Assembly (NCBI GenBank): GCA_019638495.1
Contig: JAHBTQ010000002.1
Coordinates: 62,001-126,000 of the forward strand
DNA from: Taibaiella sp.
GTDB lineage: Bacteria > Bacteroidota > Bacteroidia > Chitinophagales > Chitinophagaceae
DNA length: 64,000 bases
Direction: 5' to 3'
The translations under genes were made by a program, and so were the position numbers. Below, piece by piece: positions 15,452 to 23,870 of this stretch. The first letter of the stretch is position 1. Each line of letters opens with the position of its first letter. The notes below the pieces were generated by a model, which saw only the letters and a program-made list of their open reading frames with translations, made no database searches and had not been told where the DNA came from.

Positions 15452-17830
15452 ATGTTCGTCTGTCGACGGACGTTTTTGATAAAATGTATTAAGCAAAGAA
15501 CAGTGGAACGTATTGTCGTTGCCCTGTGCATTCCTGTGTTGTGCATGTTGATGCCGCTACAGGTTGCGGGGCAAAACTGTAATTATAAAATATCCGGTAC
15601 TGTTACCGATGCGCAGCGCCATCCGGTGGCGGGGGCTGTGATTCGCATAGAGACAGACTCGACAAAGGGTGACGTGACTGATACGGGCGGTGTATTCACC
15701 ATACGGGATGTGTGTAATGGGCACAATGTCCTCACCTGTCATGCTGATGGTTTCACAACAGCGGTGGCGCATATTGACGTGTCCAATGACAGCCGTATTG
15801 AATTTGCGCTGAGCGCTGACAAAAACCAGCTTCATGAAGTGGTGGTAAATGGAGTGCGCATGCAAGACCTGCACACGGTAGCCCATACCGAGCTGAAGGG
15901 GCTGCAACTGCTGCAGTCGCGCGGCAAGTCGCTGGGCGAGGCGCTGAAACAGTTGCCGGGTCTGAATGCCATTCAGAACGGTCCCACTATTGCGAAGCCG
16001 GTGATCCATGGGTTGCATAGCAACAGGGTGCTGATCCTCAATAACGGTATCAGGCAGGAAGGGCAGCAGTGGGGTTCTGAGCACGCGCCGGAGATAGACC
16101 CATTTGTTGCGAACAGGGTATCTGTGGTGAAGGGTGCAGCAAGTGTGCGCTACGGTGCAGACGCCATTGGCGGTGTTGTGCTTCTGGATCCTGATCCGTT
16201 GCCGGCGAAGCGTGGGATTGGTGGCGATGTATATGTCATAGGACAGACAAATGGCCAGATGGGGACTACTTCAGCTACTCTACAGGGTAAACCCGGTAAA
16301 CAACCGGACGGCCTTGCCTGGCGCGTCCAGGGTACTTTAAAGCGAGCGGGCAATTTTAAAACGCCCGATTACTACCTAAAGAACACTGGGCTGGAGGAAG
16401 AGGACGGATCGGCTACTGTGGGTTACAAAAAGAAGGGACTTGAAGTTTCTGCCTATTACAGCGTGTTTCATACGAAGAATGGTATATTCGAAGGTTCTCA
16501 TGCCGGTAATATAGCGGACCTCAGGGCCGCACTGTCTCGTGACAAACCTGCGACCCAGTCTTACTTCTCGTACGATATTGCCCGTAGTTACCAGGAGATC
16601 TACCATGACCTGGCAAAGCTGAGTGCCTCTTACCGTTTTGCCAATGAAGGTAAGCTGGAGTTTACCGGCGCGCGGCAGAAAGATCTGCGCGATGAGTATG
16701 ACATAAGCCTGCCATACACGTTAAGTGAAGAGCTGAAACGTAAACCCCAGGTGAGTTTTCAACTAATAACACATAGTGGGGAATTGGTCTATACCCAACC
16801 GACACGTAACAGATTTTCCGGCAACTTTGGACTTGCGGGCAACACGCAGGGCAATGTGTTCAAGGGTATTCGTTACCTGATACCCAACTTCCGCACCTAT
16901 ACAGGTGGGGCGTTTGGTATAGAGCGCTATAGCCTTGCGAAAGTCACGTTTGAGCTTGGTGCGCGGTATGACTATCGCTGGCAACGCGTTTACCAGCGCG
17001 ACCCTGTGACCTTACGCACATATAATACCACGCTTACCTTCAGCAATGCAACAGCCACGGGCGGTATCATTTACAGGCCGGTAGAGAAATTGACGCTGAC
17101 GGGAAATGTAGGTACGGCCTGGCGGGCACCTTCGGTAAATGAGCTGTATATACATGGTGTGCATTTTAGCGATGCGACGTATCAGGATGGTGACTCTTCT
17201 CTGAAGTCTGAACGCGCAATAAACTCGGGTATCACAGCGGCCTGGAAGGGTAAAAGATTGAGGGGGGAGATAGATGTCTATTACAACCACATAGGCAACT
17301 ACATCTATGAAACGCCGCAGGCCCAACCTGTGACGCTGCTTAGTGGCACGTTCCCTGCATTCAAGTTCACGCAGGACAATGTTGGCATACGCGGGCTTGA
17401 TGCATCAGTGCAATATGACTTACTGAAACATGTGACCCTACAAAGCAGAGTGACATTGGTGCGTGGGTATAATTACACTGCAAAAGACTGGCTGATTTAT
17501 ATGCCTGCAGACAGGTACGAAAATGGTGTAACATTCAATCTGCATGAACTTGGTTTTATGCGTGAGCCATATGTTTCTGTTGAGAACGTGACGGTACTGA
17601 CCCAAACCCGTGTACCGCCCGGGCTTGACTTTGCGCCCCCACCCAAGGGGTATAGTCTCCTAAATGCGAGCACGGGATTCTCTGCGCAAGCCGGCCGCCA
17701 CAAGCTGCAGTTTGATATCACCGCTGCAAACACTACTAATACCCGGTATCGCGACTACCTGGATAAGTTCAGGTACTATGCGAATAATATTGGCATAAAC
17801 TTTATCGTGAAATGTAAGTACTCATTCTAA
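15452..17830 (+). CDS. TonB-dependent outer-membrane receptor with N-terminal regulatory-like domain
   Basis: A 792-residue outer-membrane receptor. A signal peptide (hydrophobic run ending MLMPLQVAGQ) is followed by a carboxypeptidase-regulatory-like domain (ISGTVTDAQRHPVAGAVIRI), a plug domain (GKSLGEALKQLPGLNAIQNG, then GLHSNRVLILNNGIRQEGQQ and VSVVKGAASVRYGADAIGG) and a 22-strand type barrel ending in FIVKCKYSF. Such receptors import ligands with TonB/ExbBD energy. The plug stretch with HAPEIDP resembles zinc receptors of the ZnuD type, so metal uptake is the leading guess; ligand identity is not certain. The ATG at 15452 is preferred to a GTG at 15443. It lies between a His-rich protein and a lipoprotein. 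Confidence 0.92.
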   Translation: MFVCRRTFLIKCIKQRTVERIVVALCIPVLCMLMPLQVAGQNCNYKISGTVTDAQRHPVAGAVIRIETDSTKGDVTDTGGVFTIRDVCNGHNVLTCHADGFTTAVAHIDVSNDSRIEFALSADKNQLHEVVVNGVRMQDLHTVAHTELKGLQLLQSRGKSLGEALKQLPGLNAIQNGPTIAKPVIHGLHSNRVLILNNGIRQEGQQWGSEHAPEIDPFVANRVSVVKGAASVRYGADAIGGVVLLDPDPLPAKRGIGGDVYVIGQTNGQMGTTSATLQGKPGKQPDGLAWRVQGTLKRAGNFKTPDYYLKNTGLEEEDGSATVGYKKKGLEVSAYYSVFHTKNGIFEGSHAGNIADLRAALSRDKPATQSYFSYDIARSYQEIYHDLAKLSASYRFANEGKLEFTGARQKDLRDEYDISLPYTLSEELKRKPQVSFQLITHSGELVYTQPTRNRFSGNFGLAGNTQGNVFKGIRYLIPNFRTYTGGAFGIERYSLAKVTFELGARYDYRWQRVYQRDPVTLRTYNTTLTFSNATATGGIIYRPVEKLTLTGNVGTAWRAPSVNELYIHGVHFSDATYQDGDSSLKSERAINSGITAAWKGKRLRGEIDVYYNHIGNYIYETPQAQPVTLLSGTFPAFKFTQDNVGIRGLDASVQYDLLKHVTLQSRVTLVRGYNYTAKDWLIYMPADRYENGVTFNLHELGFMREPYVSVENVTVLTQTRVPPGLDFAPPPKGYSLLNASTGFSAQAGRHKLQFDITAANTTNTRYRDYLDKFRYYANNIGINFIVKCKYSF

Positions 17831-17873
17831 TGGTAACCCATTGGAGATTCTTAAAAAGCTAAAACAATAGAAT

Positions 17874-18446
17874 ATGAAACTGAATAGGATTTTAATCGCT
17901 GCTACACTGGTTGCCGCAACGGCACTTTTATGGACATCATGTAAAAAGGAAGAACAGAACGTAGCGCCTCCTGACCCGGAAAATGAAGTGATAACCACGG
18001 TGAGAATCGTGGCAACAAATAATGCAGATATTACGGACACATGGACAGCCACATGGAAAGACCTGACACCAAGTGACGGAAACCCTGATACGACCAATGC
18101 TACGCTGAAGTTGAAAAAGGATGCAGTATATACAGTGTCTGTTCTATTTCTGGATGAGACCAAAACGCCGGCGGGTGACATAACGGCGGAGGTGTCTGAG
18201 CGCAGCAATTACCATCTTATATGCTATGAGCCGTCAGCAGGATTGAACTTAACTGTAGTAAGGACCGACAAGGATAATAACTCGCCTGCGCTGGAGCTGG
18301 GTCTAAAGTCAAAGTTCACGACCGGGGCGGTGGGTACCGGCAGACTTAATGTGTCACTACACCATCAGCCAAGCGGAAAAAATGGAACCGATTGCAGTAT
18401 TGGCTCTACCGATGCTGATGTGAACTTCGCAGTGCAAATTGAATAG
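17874..18446 (+). CDS. Predicted lipoprotein associated with the TonB receptor
   Basis: A 190-residue protein with a lipoprotein signal (lipobox around LLWTSC, Cys22). The mature part is beta-rich, with repeated Thr-rich strands (TDTWTATWKDLTPSDGNPDT), and ends GTDCSIGSTDADVNFAVQIE. No catalytic motif or named family was recognised. It starts 43 bases after the TonB receptor gene and is followed by a terminator, so it closes the three-gene unit. By analogy with surface lipoproteins that pair with TonB receptors, it could help capture the ligand; that is inference from position only. Confidence 0.75.
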   Translation: MKLNRILIAATLVAATALLWTSCKKEEQNVAPPDPENEVITTVRIVATNNADITDTWTATWKDLTPSDGNPDTTNATLKLKKDAVYTVSVLFLDETKTPAGDITAEVSERSNYHLICYEPSAGLNLTVVRTDKDNNSPALELGLKSKFTTGAVGTGRLNVSLHHQPSGKNGTDCSIGSTDADVNFAVQIE

Positions 18447-18465
18447 GGAGAAGTTATGTTTTTAT

Positions 18466-18494
18466 AGGCGGCGCATAGTTGTGCCGCCTTTTTT
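18466..18494 (+). terminator. Intrinsic terminator of the TonB receptor cassette
   Basis: A 10-bp stem (AGGCGGCGCA with TGTGCCGCCT, one G-T pair) with a four-base loop, followed by six T residues. It ends inside the stop region of the convergent permease gene. Confidence 0.85.
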
Positions 18495-19230
18495 ATGCCG
18501 TTTTTCCCAGAAATACCTTTGAGAGCGTTATCAGCCCTGTGATGAGGATCAGGACAAGGACGATATTGCGGAAATATGCCTGGGGGATTCGCTCCAGTAG
18601 CTTCTTGCCGGCAAAGGTGCCCAGAATGCTTACAACGATTAATATGGGTATAAGGTAGAGATCGTCCTGGTGCATATATCCATTTGCATAATAGACCACA
18701 GTACGCGAGGCGTCAACACCCAAGTCTATGATGGCAGACGTAGCCACAAATGTAGCTGCAGGCAAATTGAACGCGGCGAGCGCAGTTCCTCTTATGGCTC
18801 CTCCCGTTCCCAGCATGCCGGCAACAAAACCCGACACGCCACCGCCGGCAACGGCGTTGGTGTTAGTAGCGGGGAGTACCAGATTTCGGAAAACGAGAAA
18901 AACAACACTGATAGAAACGAGGAAGAGTGCAAGTGCCAGTTCCAGTGATGGGGTAGGGAGGTAGCGCGTTGCCACACTCCCGCCTATTACGCCAAGTACA
19001 GACGGGATGCCCATATAGAGCACTAGTCGCTTATCAAATCCCTGCCTGAAGAGTGCGATCTTTGACAGGTTGCTAAATACGTGATAAACGGCAGTTATCC
19101 CGAGCACGGAATGAAAGTCGAGAAAGTAACTGGCGAGGGGAACAAAGAACAACGACGAACCGAATCCGCCCACAGTTCCGAGGATTTCGGAAACAATGGC
19201 CGCGAGGATAAAGTAGAAAAGGTTGTCCAG
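18493..19230 (-). CDS. TauE/SafE family permease, probable non-standard start
   Basis: A polytopic membrane protein of the TauE/SafE family (sulfite, sulfoacetate or other anion export), with about eight hydrophobic segments and internal similarity between its halves (GGFGSSLFFVPLASYFLDFH near the start, GMLGTGGAIRGTALAAFNLP in the middle). The first common start codon, a GTG at 19173, would begin inside the first membrane helix. Upstream and in frame, codons from 19230 read LDNLFYFILAAIVSEILGTV, restoring that helix, but only rare starts (CTG at 19230 or ATT) are available. An in-frame TGA overlaps the end of carA. Translation is therefore probably coupled to carA, whose stop is ten bases upstream. 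Substrate is unknown. Confidence 0.8.
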   Translation of the reverse strand: MDNLFYFILAAIVSEILGTVGGFGSSLFFVPLASYFLDFHSVLGITAVYHVFSNLSKIALFRQGFDKRLVLYMGIPSVLGVIGGSVATRYLPTPSLELALALFLVSISVVFLVFRNLVLPATNTNAVAGGGVSGFVAGMLGTGGAIRGTALAAFNLPAATFVATSAIIDLGVDASRTVVYYANGYMHQDDLYLIPILIVVSILGTFAGKKLLERIPQAYFRNIVLVLILITGLITLSKVFLGKTA

Positions 19231-19240
19231 CTCTGAAGGT

Positions 19241-20356
19241 TTAGTTGCTCATCCCGGTACGGATCATATTCACGAAATCGTCGAAAAGGTAGCGAGAATC
19301 ATGCGGGCCCGGAGTAGCCTCGGGGTGGTATTGAACCGAGAACGCAGGTTTGTCATTCAACTTTATACCTTCAATCGAGCCGTCGTTAAGATTCACGTGA
19401 GTCACTGTGATGTTTGCGCTCTTCTTTACAGCCTCAGGATCTACCCCAAAACCGTGGTTTTGAGTTGTTATCTCAGACCTGTTTGTGATCAGATTTTTTA
19501 CCGGGTGGTTAAGGCCGCGGTGGCCGTGGTGCATCTTAAAGGTAGGGATACCATTGGCCAGGGCCAGAAGCTGGTGCCCCAGGCAAATGCCAAACAGTGG
19601 CTTGCCCGTGTTCAGAAGTTCTTTCACTGTGTTCACCGCATAACCCATTGATGCCGGGTCTCCGGGGCCATTAGAAATGAAATAGCCATCCGGTGAAAAT
19701 TGGTTCAGTTCCTCGATACCGGTTTTTGCTGGGAATACTTTGAGGTACACACCGCGGGAGGCGAGGCACTTCAAGATATTAACCTTCACGCCAAAGTCGA
19801 GCACTGCCACTTTGATAGGAGCAGCAGGGTCTCCAATATTATATGCTTCTTTAGTAGAGATATGTGAAGACAACTCAAGGCCGGCCATATCCGGAACATT
19901 GGCAAGAGCCTGGTTCAGTTCTGCTTCAGTGGAGAATTCAGTAGAGATCACACAGTTCATGGCTCCCTTATTGCGAATGTGCTGCACAAGAGCCCGCGTG
20001 TCAACGTCATAAATTGCCACGATGTTGTTCTCAACCAGGTAATTTTCAAGGCCGTCATCGGCGGTCATGCGCGAATACCTGTGGGAAATATTCTTGCATA
20101 TGAGTCCGGCAATTTTTACTGAGTCACTTTCCACGTCCTCCTTCTTTACACCATAGTTACCTACATATGCATTGTTCATTATCAGTACCTGTCCGGTATA
20201 AGACGGATCAGTAAATACCTCCTGGTAGCCGGTCATGCCGGTATTAAAACAGATTTCGCCGCCGGCAGTGCCTTTGGCGCCAAATGATTTACCACTGAAA
20301 CGAGTGCCGTCCTGAAGCAGGAGCCATGCCGGATTATGCTGATGTGAACTGGTCAT
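19241..20356 (-). CDS. carA: Carbamoyl-phosphate synthase small (glutaminase) subunit
   Basis: A 371-residue class I glutamine amidotransferase subunit that hydrolyses glutamine and feeds ammonia to CarB for carbamoyl phosphate, the precursor of pyrimidines and arginine. The N-terminal CPSase domain (GTRFSGKSFGAKGTAGGEIC, then NTGMTGYQEVFTDPSYTGQ) precedes the GATase domain with the nucleophile motif FGICLGHQLLALA and the His-Glu part QYHPEATPGPHDS. The ATG at 20356 fits the family; the frame runs further upstream without similarity. carB is not in the window. The promoter at 20374-20405 is clear. The TauE-type gene follows immediately. Confidence 0.97.
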   Translation of the reverse strand: MTSSHQHNPAWLLLQDGTRFSGKSFGAKGTAGGEICFNTGMTGYQEVFTDPSYTGQVLIMNNAYVGNYGVKKEDVESDSVKIAGLICKNISHRYSRMTADDGLENYLVENNIVAIYDVDTRALVQHIRNKGAMNCVISTEFSTEAELNQALANVPDMAGLELSSHISTKEAYNIGDPAAPIKVAVLDFGVKVNILKCLASRGVYLKVFPAKTGIEELNQFSPDGYFISNGPGDPASMGYAVNTVKELLNTGKPLFGICLGHQLLALANGIPTFKMHHGHRGLNHPVKNLITNRSEITTQNHGFGVDPEAVKKSANITVTHVNLNDGSIEGIKLNDKPAFSVQYHPEATPGPHDSRYLFDDFVNMIRTGMSN

Positions 20357-20373
20357 TGAAAAAACAAATTGCG

Positions 20374-20405
20374 CAAAGGTAAGCCTTTGAGGGCCAACAG
20401 GCAAA
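20374..20405 (-). promoter_or_regulatory. Promoter of carA
   Basis: On the minus strand TTTG (20405-20402), a 20-base spacer and TACCTTTG (20381-20374) match the Bacteroidota consensus. The ATG lies 18 bases beyond the -7 element, giving a very short leader. Confidence 0.7.
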
Positions 20406-20434
20406 AGTAAAAAGCAAAAATGGTGCAAACATTA

Positions 20435-22423
20435 TTAGCTCTTGGTCCACTTTGCACTTATGACCCGGTCCCCTGTTTGTACGCAGACTACATAGAATCC
20501 TGCAGGTAATTCGTGAATATCAAGTTGCAGCGCGCTTTGTCCGGATGGCAATTGCCTCACGGCTGGGAACAGCACTCTGCCACTCATATCTGTAACATAG
20601 ATTTGTGCCATGCATGGTGCGTCGCACGTGATAACAACTCCCAATATGTTTTGCGCGGGATTCGGGAAGACTTTTACTTCCTGAGTGACAGTAAGTGTCT
20701 GTGCTGAGACTGTAGGTACAGGGAAATCGACGGTGGCTGAATTTGTGGTTCCCAATCCCAGGTTGTAGTAAGAACCGGCTGGAGTAGCCTGAAGTTTTAC
20801 CGGGCGAACCATGTAGTATTTCAGCCCGTCTGTGCCTACAGTATCGGAGAATGAGGTGGTTGTAATCATAGGAGAAATACGCTCATAATATCCGAACGCA
20901 CTATCTGTTCGGTATATATAGTATCCTATTACGGCAGGATCAGAAGATGCCGTCCATACAAGGTTGGCACCATGTCCGGCTATAGGTGTGATAACAAGTG
21001 AGGAAGCAGGTTTTACATAATCAGTACGTAGCGTGAGGTCTCCCATTAGTGCAACGTGCACTCCGCCGGCCATATAGTTAGTAGGGGAGTAGAGCGAGCC
21101 GAACTCTGACTGTGTTAACCGGGTAGAGTAGCCAATATGTTCGCCAAGCGCCATATGGTGTACAAACCAGTTAGGACGTCCAGCCCAGCAGCTTGTTAGA
21201 GCCGGCGTGTCGGCGCACAATGGAGCACGTAAAAAACTGTTTTGGTAGTTCCAGTCGCCAAAATAACTGCCGAACATCATGGTGAAGATGGCATGTGTGG
21301 CACCGGCAGCGGCAAAATTGGAAGTGTTGCCTATGCCGCCTGCGCTGGTGTAGGTGCCACCCCCACATCCGTATGCCCATTGGAACGATGAATCGGCAAG
21401 GGCATTTATAAACGGCAAATTGAATATACTGTCCCTGCTAACCATTGGCGCGAAATTTCGCCAGGCATTTGCGGCAAACGCTTCGCCGCTGAATGCTCCA
21501 AAATTGTCGTTTACAAGCGCGCGTTTGCGCATGGGCAACTGATCGAGTTTGTAAGTATGCGATTTAGCCAGGTAGCGCCGCATCATTTGAATTTCGCTGC
21601 TACTGAACGCGGGCATATTATTGAAGTCGATACGGCTCACCTGGAGCTGAGGCTTTTCCGGGACAGTGCTTTGATCCCATTTGCCGTCTCCTGGTATATT
21701 GTGATTGGCTGTATTTGATGACACAACATCGTTAACGGAAACGTCCGTCCAGGTAGTAGTGAGGCAACCGTAATACACATCAGATGGCCATGCGCCCAGG
21801 TGGTCCGGGTGTGCATCAGGGTTCAGGTCGCCGCTATATGGCACCGCGACGTGGCCAACGAGCAATACCGCATTTACATTGGGGATGCTGGAATGATCAG
21901 CCTTTATCAGGGCCTTGATCGCTGTGTCTTTTGCTGTTCGGGAGACGTCGTGACGAATTACCTGCCAGCCATCAGCGTTAATATCCGTTGCGAGCTGCGC
22001 CAGTTCAGTAGCGCAGGAGTCTGTGAAAGTACTGTCGACCAGTAGTATCAGCGCCCCACGGTTGTGTATGGCGGGTGCCTTGATGCCGGCGAGTATGTAT
22101 CCTGTGGACGATGTAGCCAGTCCTGTACCTCCCGTTCTCACGGAGTACTCGTAGACTGAGTCCACTATTACCGAGTTGTCTGTGTAGGTTGTATCCCCGG
22201 TGGTAATGGTAGCGATGGCAGCCCCCCAACTCGTAGCCGTTTTTGCTTTTTTGAAAACACTATAGATCGGTGTGCCGTATGATATTTTGCGCCATTGCAG
22301 TCTTATTTGGGCCGGGCTTACCTGGGTTGTTGCTGAAAGCTGTATAGCATAGTCCTGTGCTGTTTGGCCGTAACCGTTGGTGATAGCAGCGACAATAAGA
22401 AGAATGAGTAGTCTTATCCTCAT
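20435..22423 (-). CDS. Secreted T9SS cargo with fibronectin-like domains and a degenerate C25-like region
   Basis: A 662-residue exported protein with a signal peptide (LLILLIVAAITNGYGQ). An N-terminal fibronectin-III-like domain is followed by a ~380-residue alpha/beta region with features of gingipain-type (C25) peptidases: RGALILLVDSTFTDSCATEL, VNAVLLVGHVAVPYSG, DVYYG and QVSRIDFNNMP. Where C25 enzymes have a GH dyad region, this protein reads WAYGCGGGTYTS, and the expected Cys strand reads TMMFGSYFGDW, so the catalytic residues seem absent. A second fibronectin-like domain and a type A T9SS sorting domain (VKVFPNPAQNILG) follow. The ATG at 22423 gives the signal peptide. The C25 relation is tentative; the T9SS cargo call is firm. 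Confidence 0.8.
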   Translation of the reverse strand: MRIRLLILLIVAAITNGYGQTAQDYAIQLSATTQVSPAQIRLQWRKISYGTPIYSVFKKAKTATSWGAAIATITTGDTTYTDNSVIVDSVYEYSVRTGGTGLATSSTGYILAGIKAPAIHNRGALILLVDSTFTDSCATELAQLATDINADGWQVIRHDVSRTAKDTAIKALIKADHSSIPNVNAVLLVGHVAVPYSGDLNPDAHPDHLGAWPSDVYYGCLTTTWTDVSVNDVVSSNTANHNIPGDGKWDQSTVPEKPQLQVSRIDFNNMPAFSSSEIQMMRRYLAKSHTYKLDQLPMRKRALVNDNFGAFSGEAFAANAWRNFAPMVSRDSIFNLPFINALADSSFQWAYGCGGGTYTSAGGIGNTSNFAAAGATHAIFTMMFGSYFGDWNYQNSFLRAPLCADTPALTSCWAGRPNWFVHHMALGEHIGYSTRLTQSEFGSLYSPTNYMAGGVHVALMGDLTLRTDYVKPASSLVITPIAGHGANLVWTASSDPAVIGYYIYRTDSAFGYYERISPMITTTSFSDTVGTDGLKYYMVRPVKLQATPAGSYYNLGLGTTNSATVDFPVPTVSAQTLTVTQEVKVFPNPAQNILGVVITCDAPCMAQIYVTDMSGRVLFPAVRQLPSGQSALQLDIHELPAGFYVVCVQTGDRVISAKWTKS

Positions 22424-22535
22424 GAAGTTGATCCTTGTATAAGATACTAAGTTATATAAACTGTTAGCTGTATCCAAATTACATTTCTGCCCAAGGTGCC
22501 GGTGGCATATCTCGTCTTACATTTACGGAAGGACA

Positions 22536-23870
22536 ATGAAAAGGTTTCTCTTTGCGCTGTTATTATTGGTGTGGTTGCGACCGGTCTATGGGCAGGAGAA
22601 GGTGCGTTTGGTTATCGCAAATGCCGTTGATTCCGGCATTATCGCAAATGCGCAGGTAGTTGTGTTGCCCGAGGGCGGGGTGTATGTCGCAAATGCTGAA
22701 GGCAGGTTGACAATACCTCTTGCAAAACACGGGAGCCAGATAAGGTTGGCGGTTAGTTGCATTGGGGTTAGAGACACTGTTTCCATTGTAGTGGCTGGAA
22801 ACAGATTGAATTGGGTTCTGGTTTCAGTGAGTGCGCAGAGTTTAAGTGACTTTGTTTTACATAGTCTATCCGCAGAGGAGGTAGTGCGGAAAGCAGTCGC
22901 GATGATCCCCGAGAATTATGCTAATACGCCCTATTTCTGCTATTCGTCGTACCGGCAATATCAGCGAATGGATAGCACTTATACAAATCTTGTGGAGGGG
23001 AAGCCGGTAGTAATGATGAATATCTCCCAGGCTAAAGGGCGGCTGTCGCGCAAAGAGGCATATGCGAACAGGATAGCAAGGAGGACATATTTTGTGAAGC
23101 AGCCTGCAAATGCTTATGATGTAAACATTGCTGACCTTTTTCCGGAAGATCCGGTATATAATCTAACCGAAAAGTCTTTAGAACCAGGTCACTTCTCCGG
23201 CTACACGTTTTCGTTTGATACGCTCCTAGGAAACGATACCTTCTATGTTATTAAATATCGCAGCCCCGATTTTTGTTCAGACAGGCACGGCATCGGAAAT
23301 CCCGGCAGCCCGTTTCCCGGCGAGGCATGGGAGGAAGGGCGCGTTATTGTTGACAGGCGTTCATTTGCCATTCGGCGTGTAACGCGAAATGCACACCGAT
23401 ATAAAAGTTATAATTATCCGAGATACAATAACTTTCTACTTCCTGACCGTCTTTATTACATGGAGTTTGTTGAGGGGAGCTTCGTTGCAGAATACAAACA
23501 AATGGGGGAGCGCTGGTATACTGATAAACTACTATACAAATTTACAAACGACTATTTTGGTAGCGGTAGGCAAATTTTGCCCGGCGTTCGTATAACCTAT
23601 TTTTATGAGTGGCAAGCTGATTCCTTCAGTCGGTATACGGGGGATGACTATGCGTCCAGGTTTTACAAGGAGATGTATATGTGGCCTCAGACATATGAAC
23701 CGTCGGAATGGGTAGTGAACCGACAGCCCTATATACTTACTGACAGTGCAGTCCTTTTTAATGACCTGGCGAAACGAGGAGCACTGGAAGACCAGTTTCG
23801 CAGGAACGTGAAACCCGATGCGGCCATGGCAAAAAGCCCCGGTGAACACGTGCCTCAGATGGATAAATAG
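22536..23870 (+). CDS. Exported carboxypeptidase-regulatory-domain protein, unknown function
   Basis: A 444-residue exported protein. A signal peptide (FLFALLLLVWLRPVYGQ) leads to a carboxypeptidase-regulatory-like beta domain (about 20-115: AQVVVLPEGGVYVANAEGRL) and then a larger domain beginning LSAEEVVRKAVAMIPENYAN and TPYFCYSSYRQYQRMDSTYT. The second part resembles conserved Bacteroidota surface proteins of unknown role (DUF5686-like neighbourhood, not certain). No catalytic motif was seen. AAGGA precedes the ATG. The last 16 bases overlap the convergent nnr gene. Confidence 0.8.
   Translation: MKRFLFALLLLVWLRPVYGQEKVRLVIANAVDSGIIANAQVVVLPEGGVYVANAEGRLTIPLAKHGSQIRLAVSCIGVRDTVSIVVAGNRLNWVLVSVSAQSLSDFVLHSLSAEEVVRKAVAMIPENYANTPYFCYSSYRQYQRMDSTYTNLVEGKPVVMMNISQAKGRLSRKEAYANRIARRTYFVKQPANAYDVNIADLFPEDPVYNLTEKSLEPGHFSGYTFSFDTLLGNDTFYVIKYRSPDFCSDRHGIGNPGSPFPGEAWEEGRVIVDRRSFAIRRVTRNAHRYKSYNYPRYNNFLLPDRLYYMEFVEGSFVAEYKQMGERWYTDKLLYKFTNDYFGSGRQILPGVRITYFYEWQADSFSRYTGDDYASRFYKEMYMWPQTYEPSEWVVNRQPYILTDSAVLFNDLAKRGALEDQFRRNVKPDAAMAKSPGEHVPQMDK

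Noticed and set aside
15557..16084. Antisense open frame of 175 codons inside the TonB receptor gene
   Set aside because: It is opposite a strongly conserved plug domain and shows no motifs.
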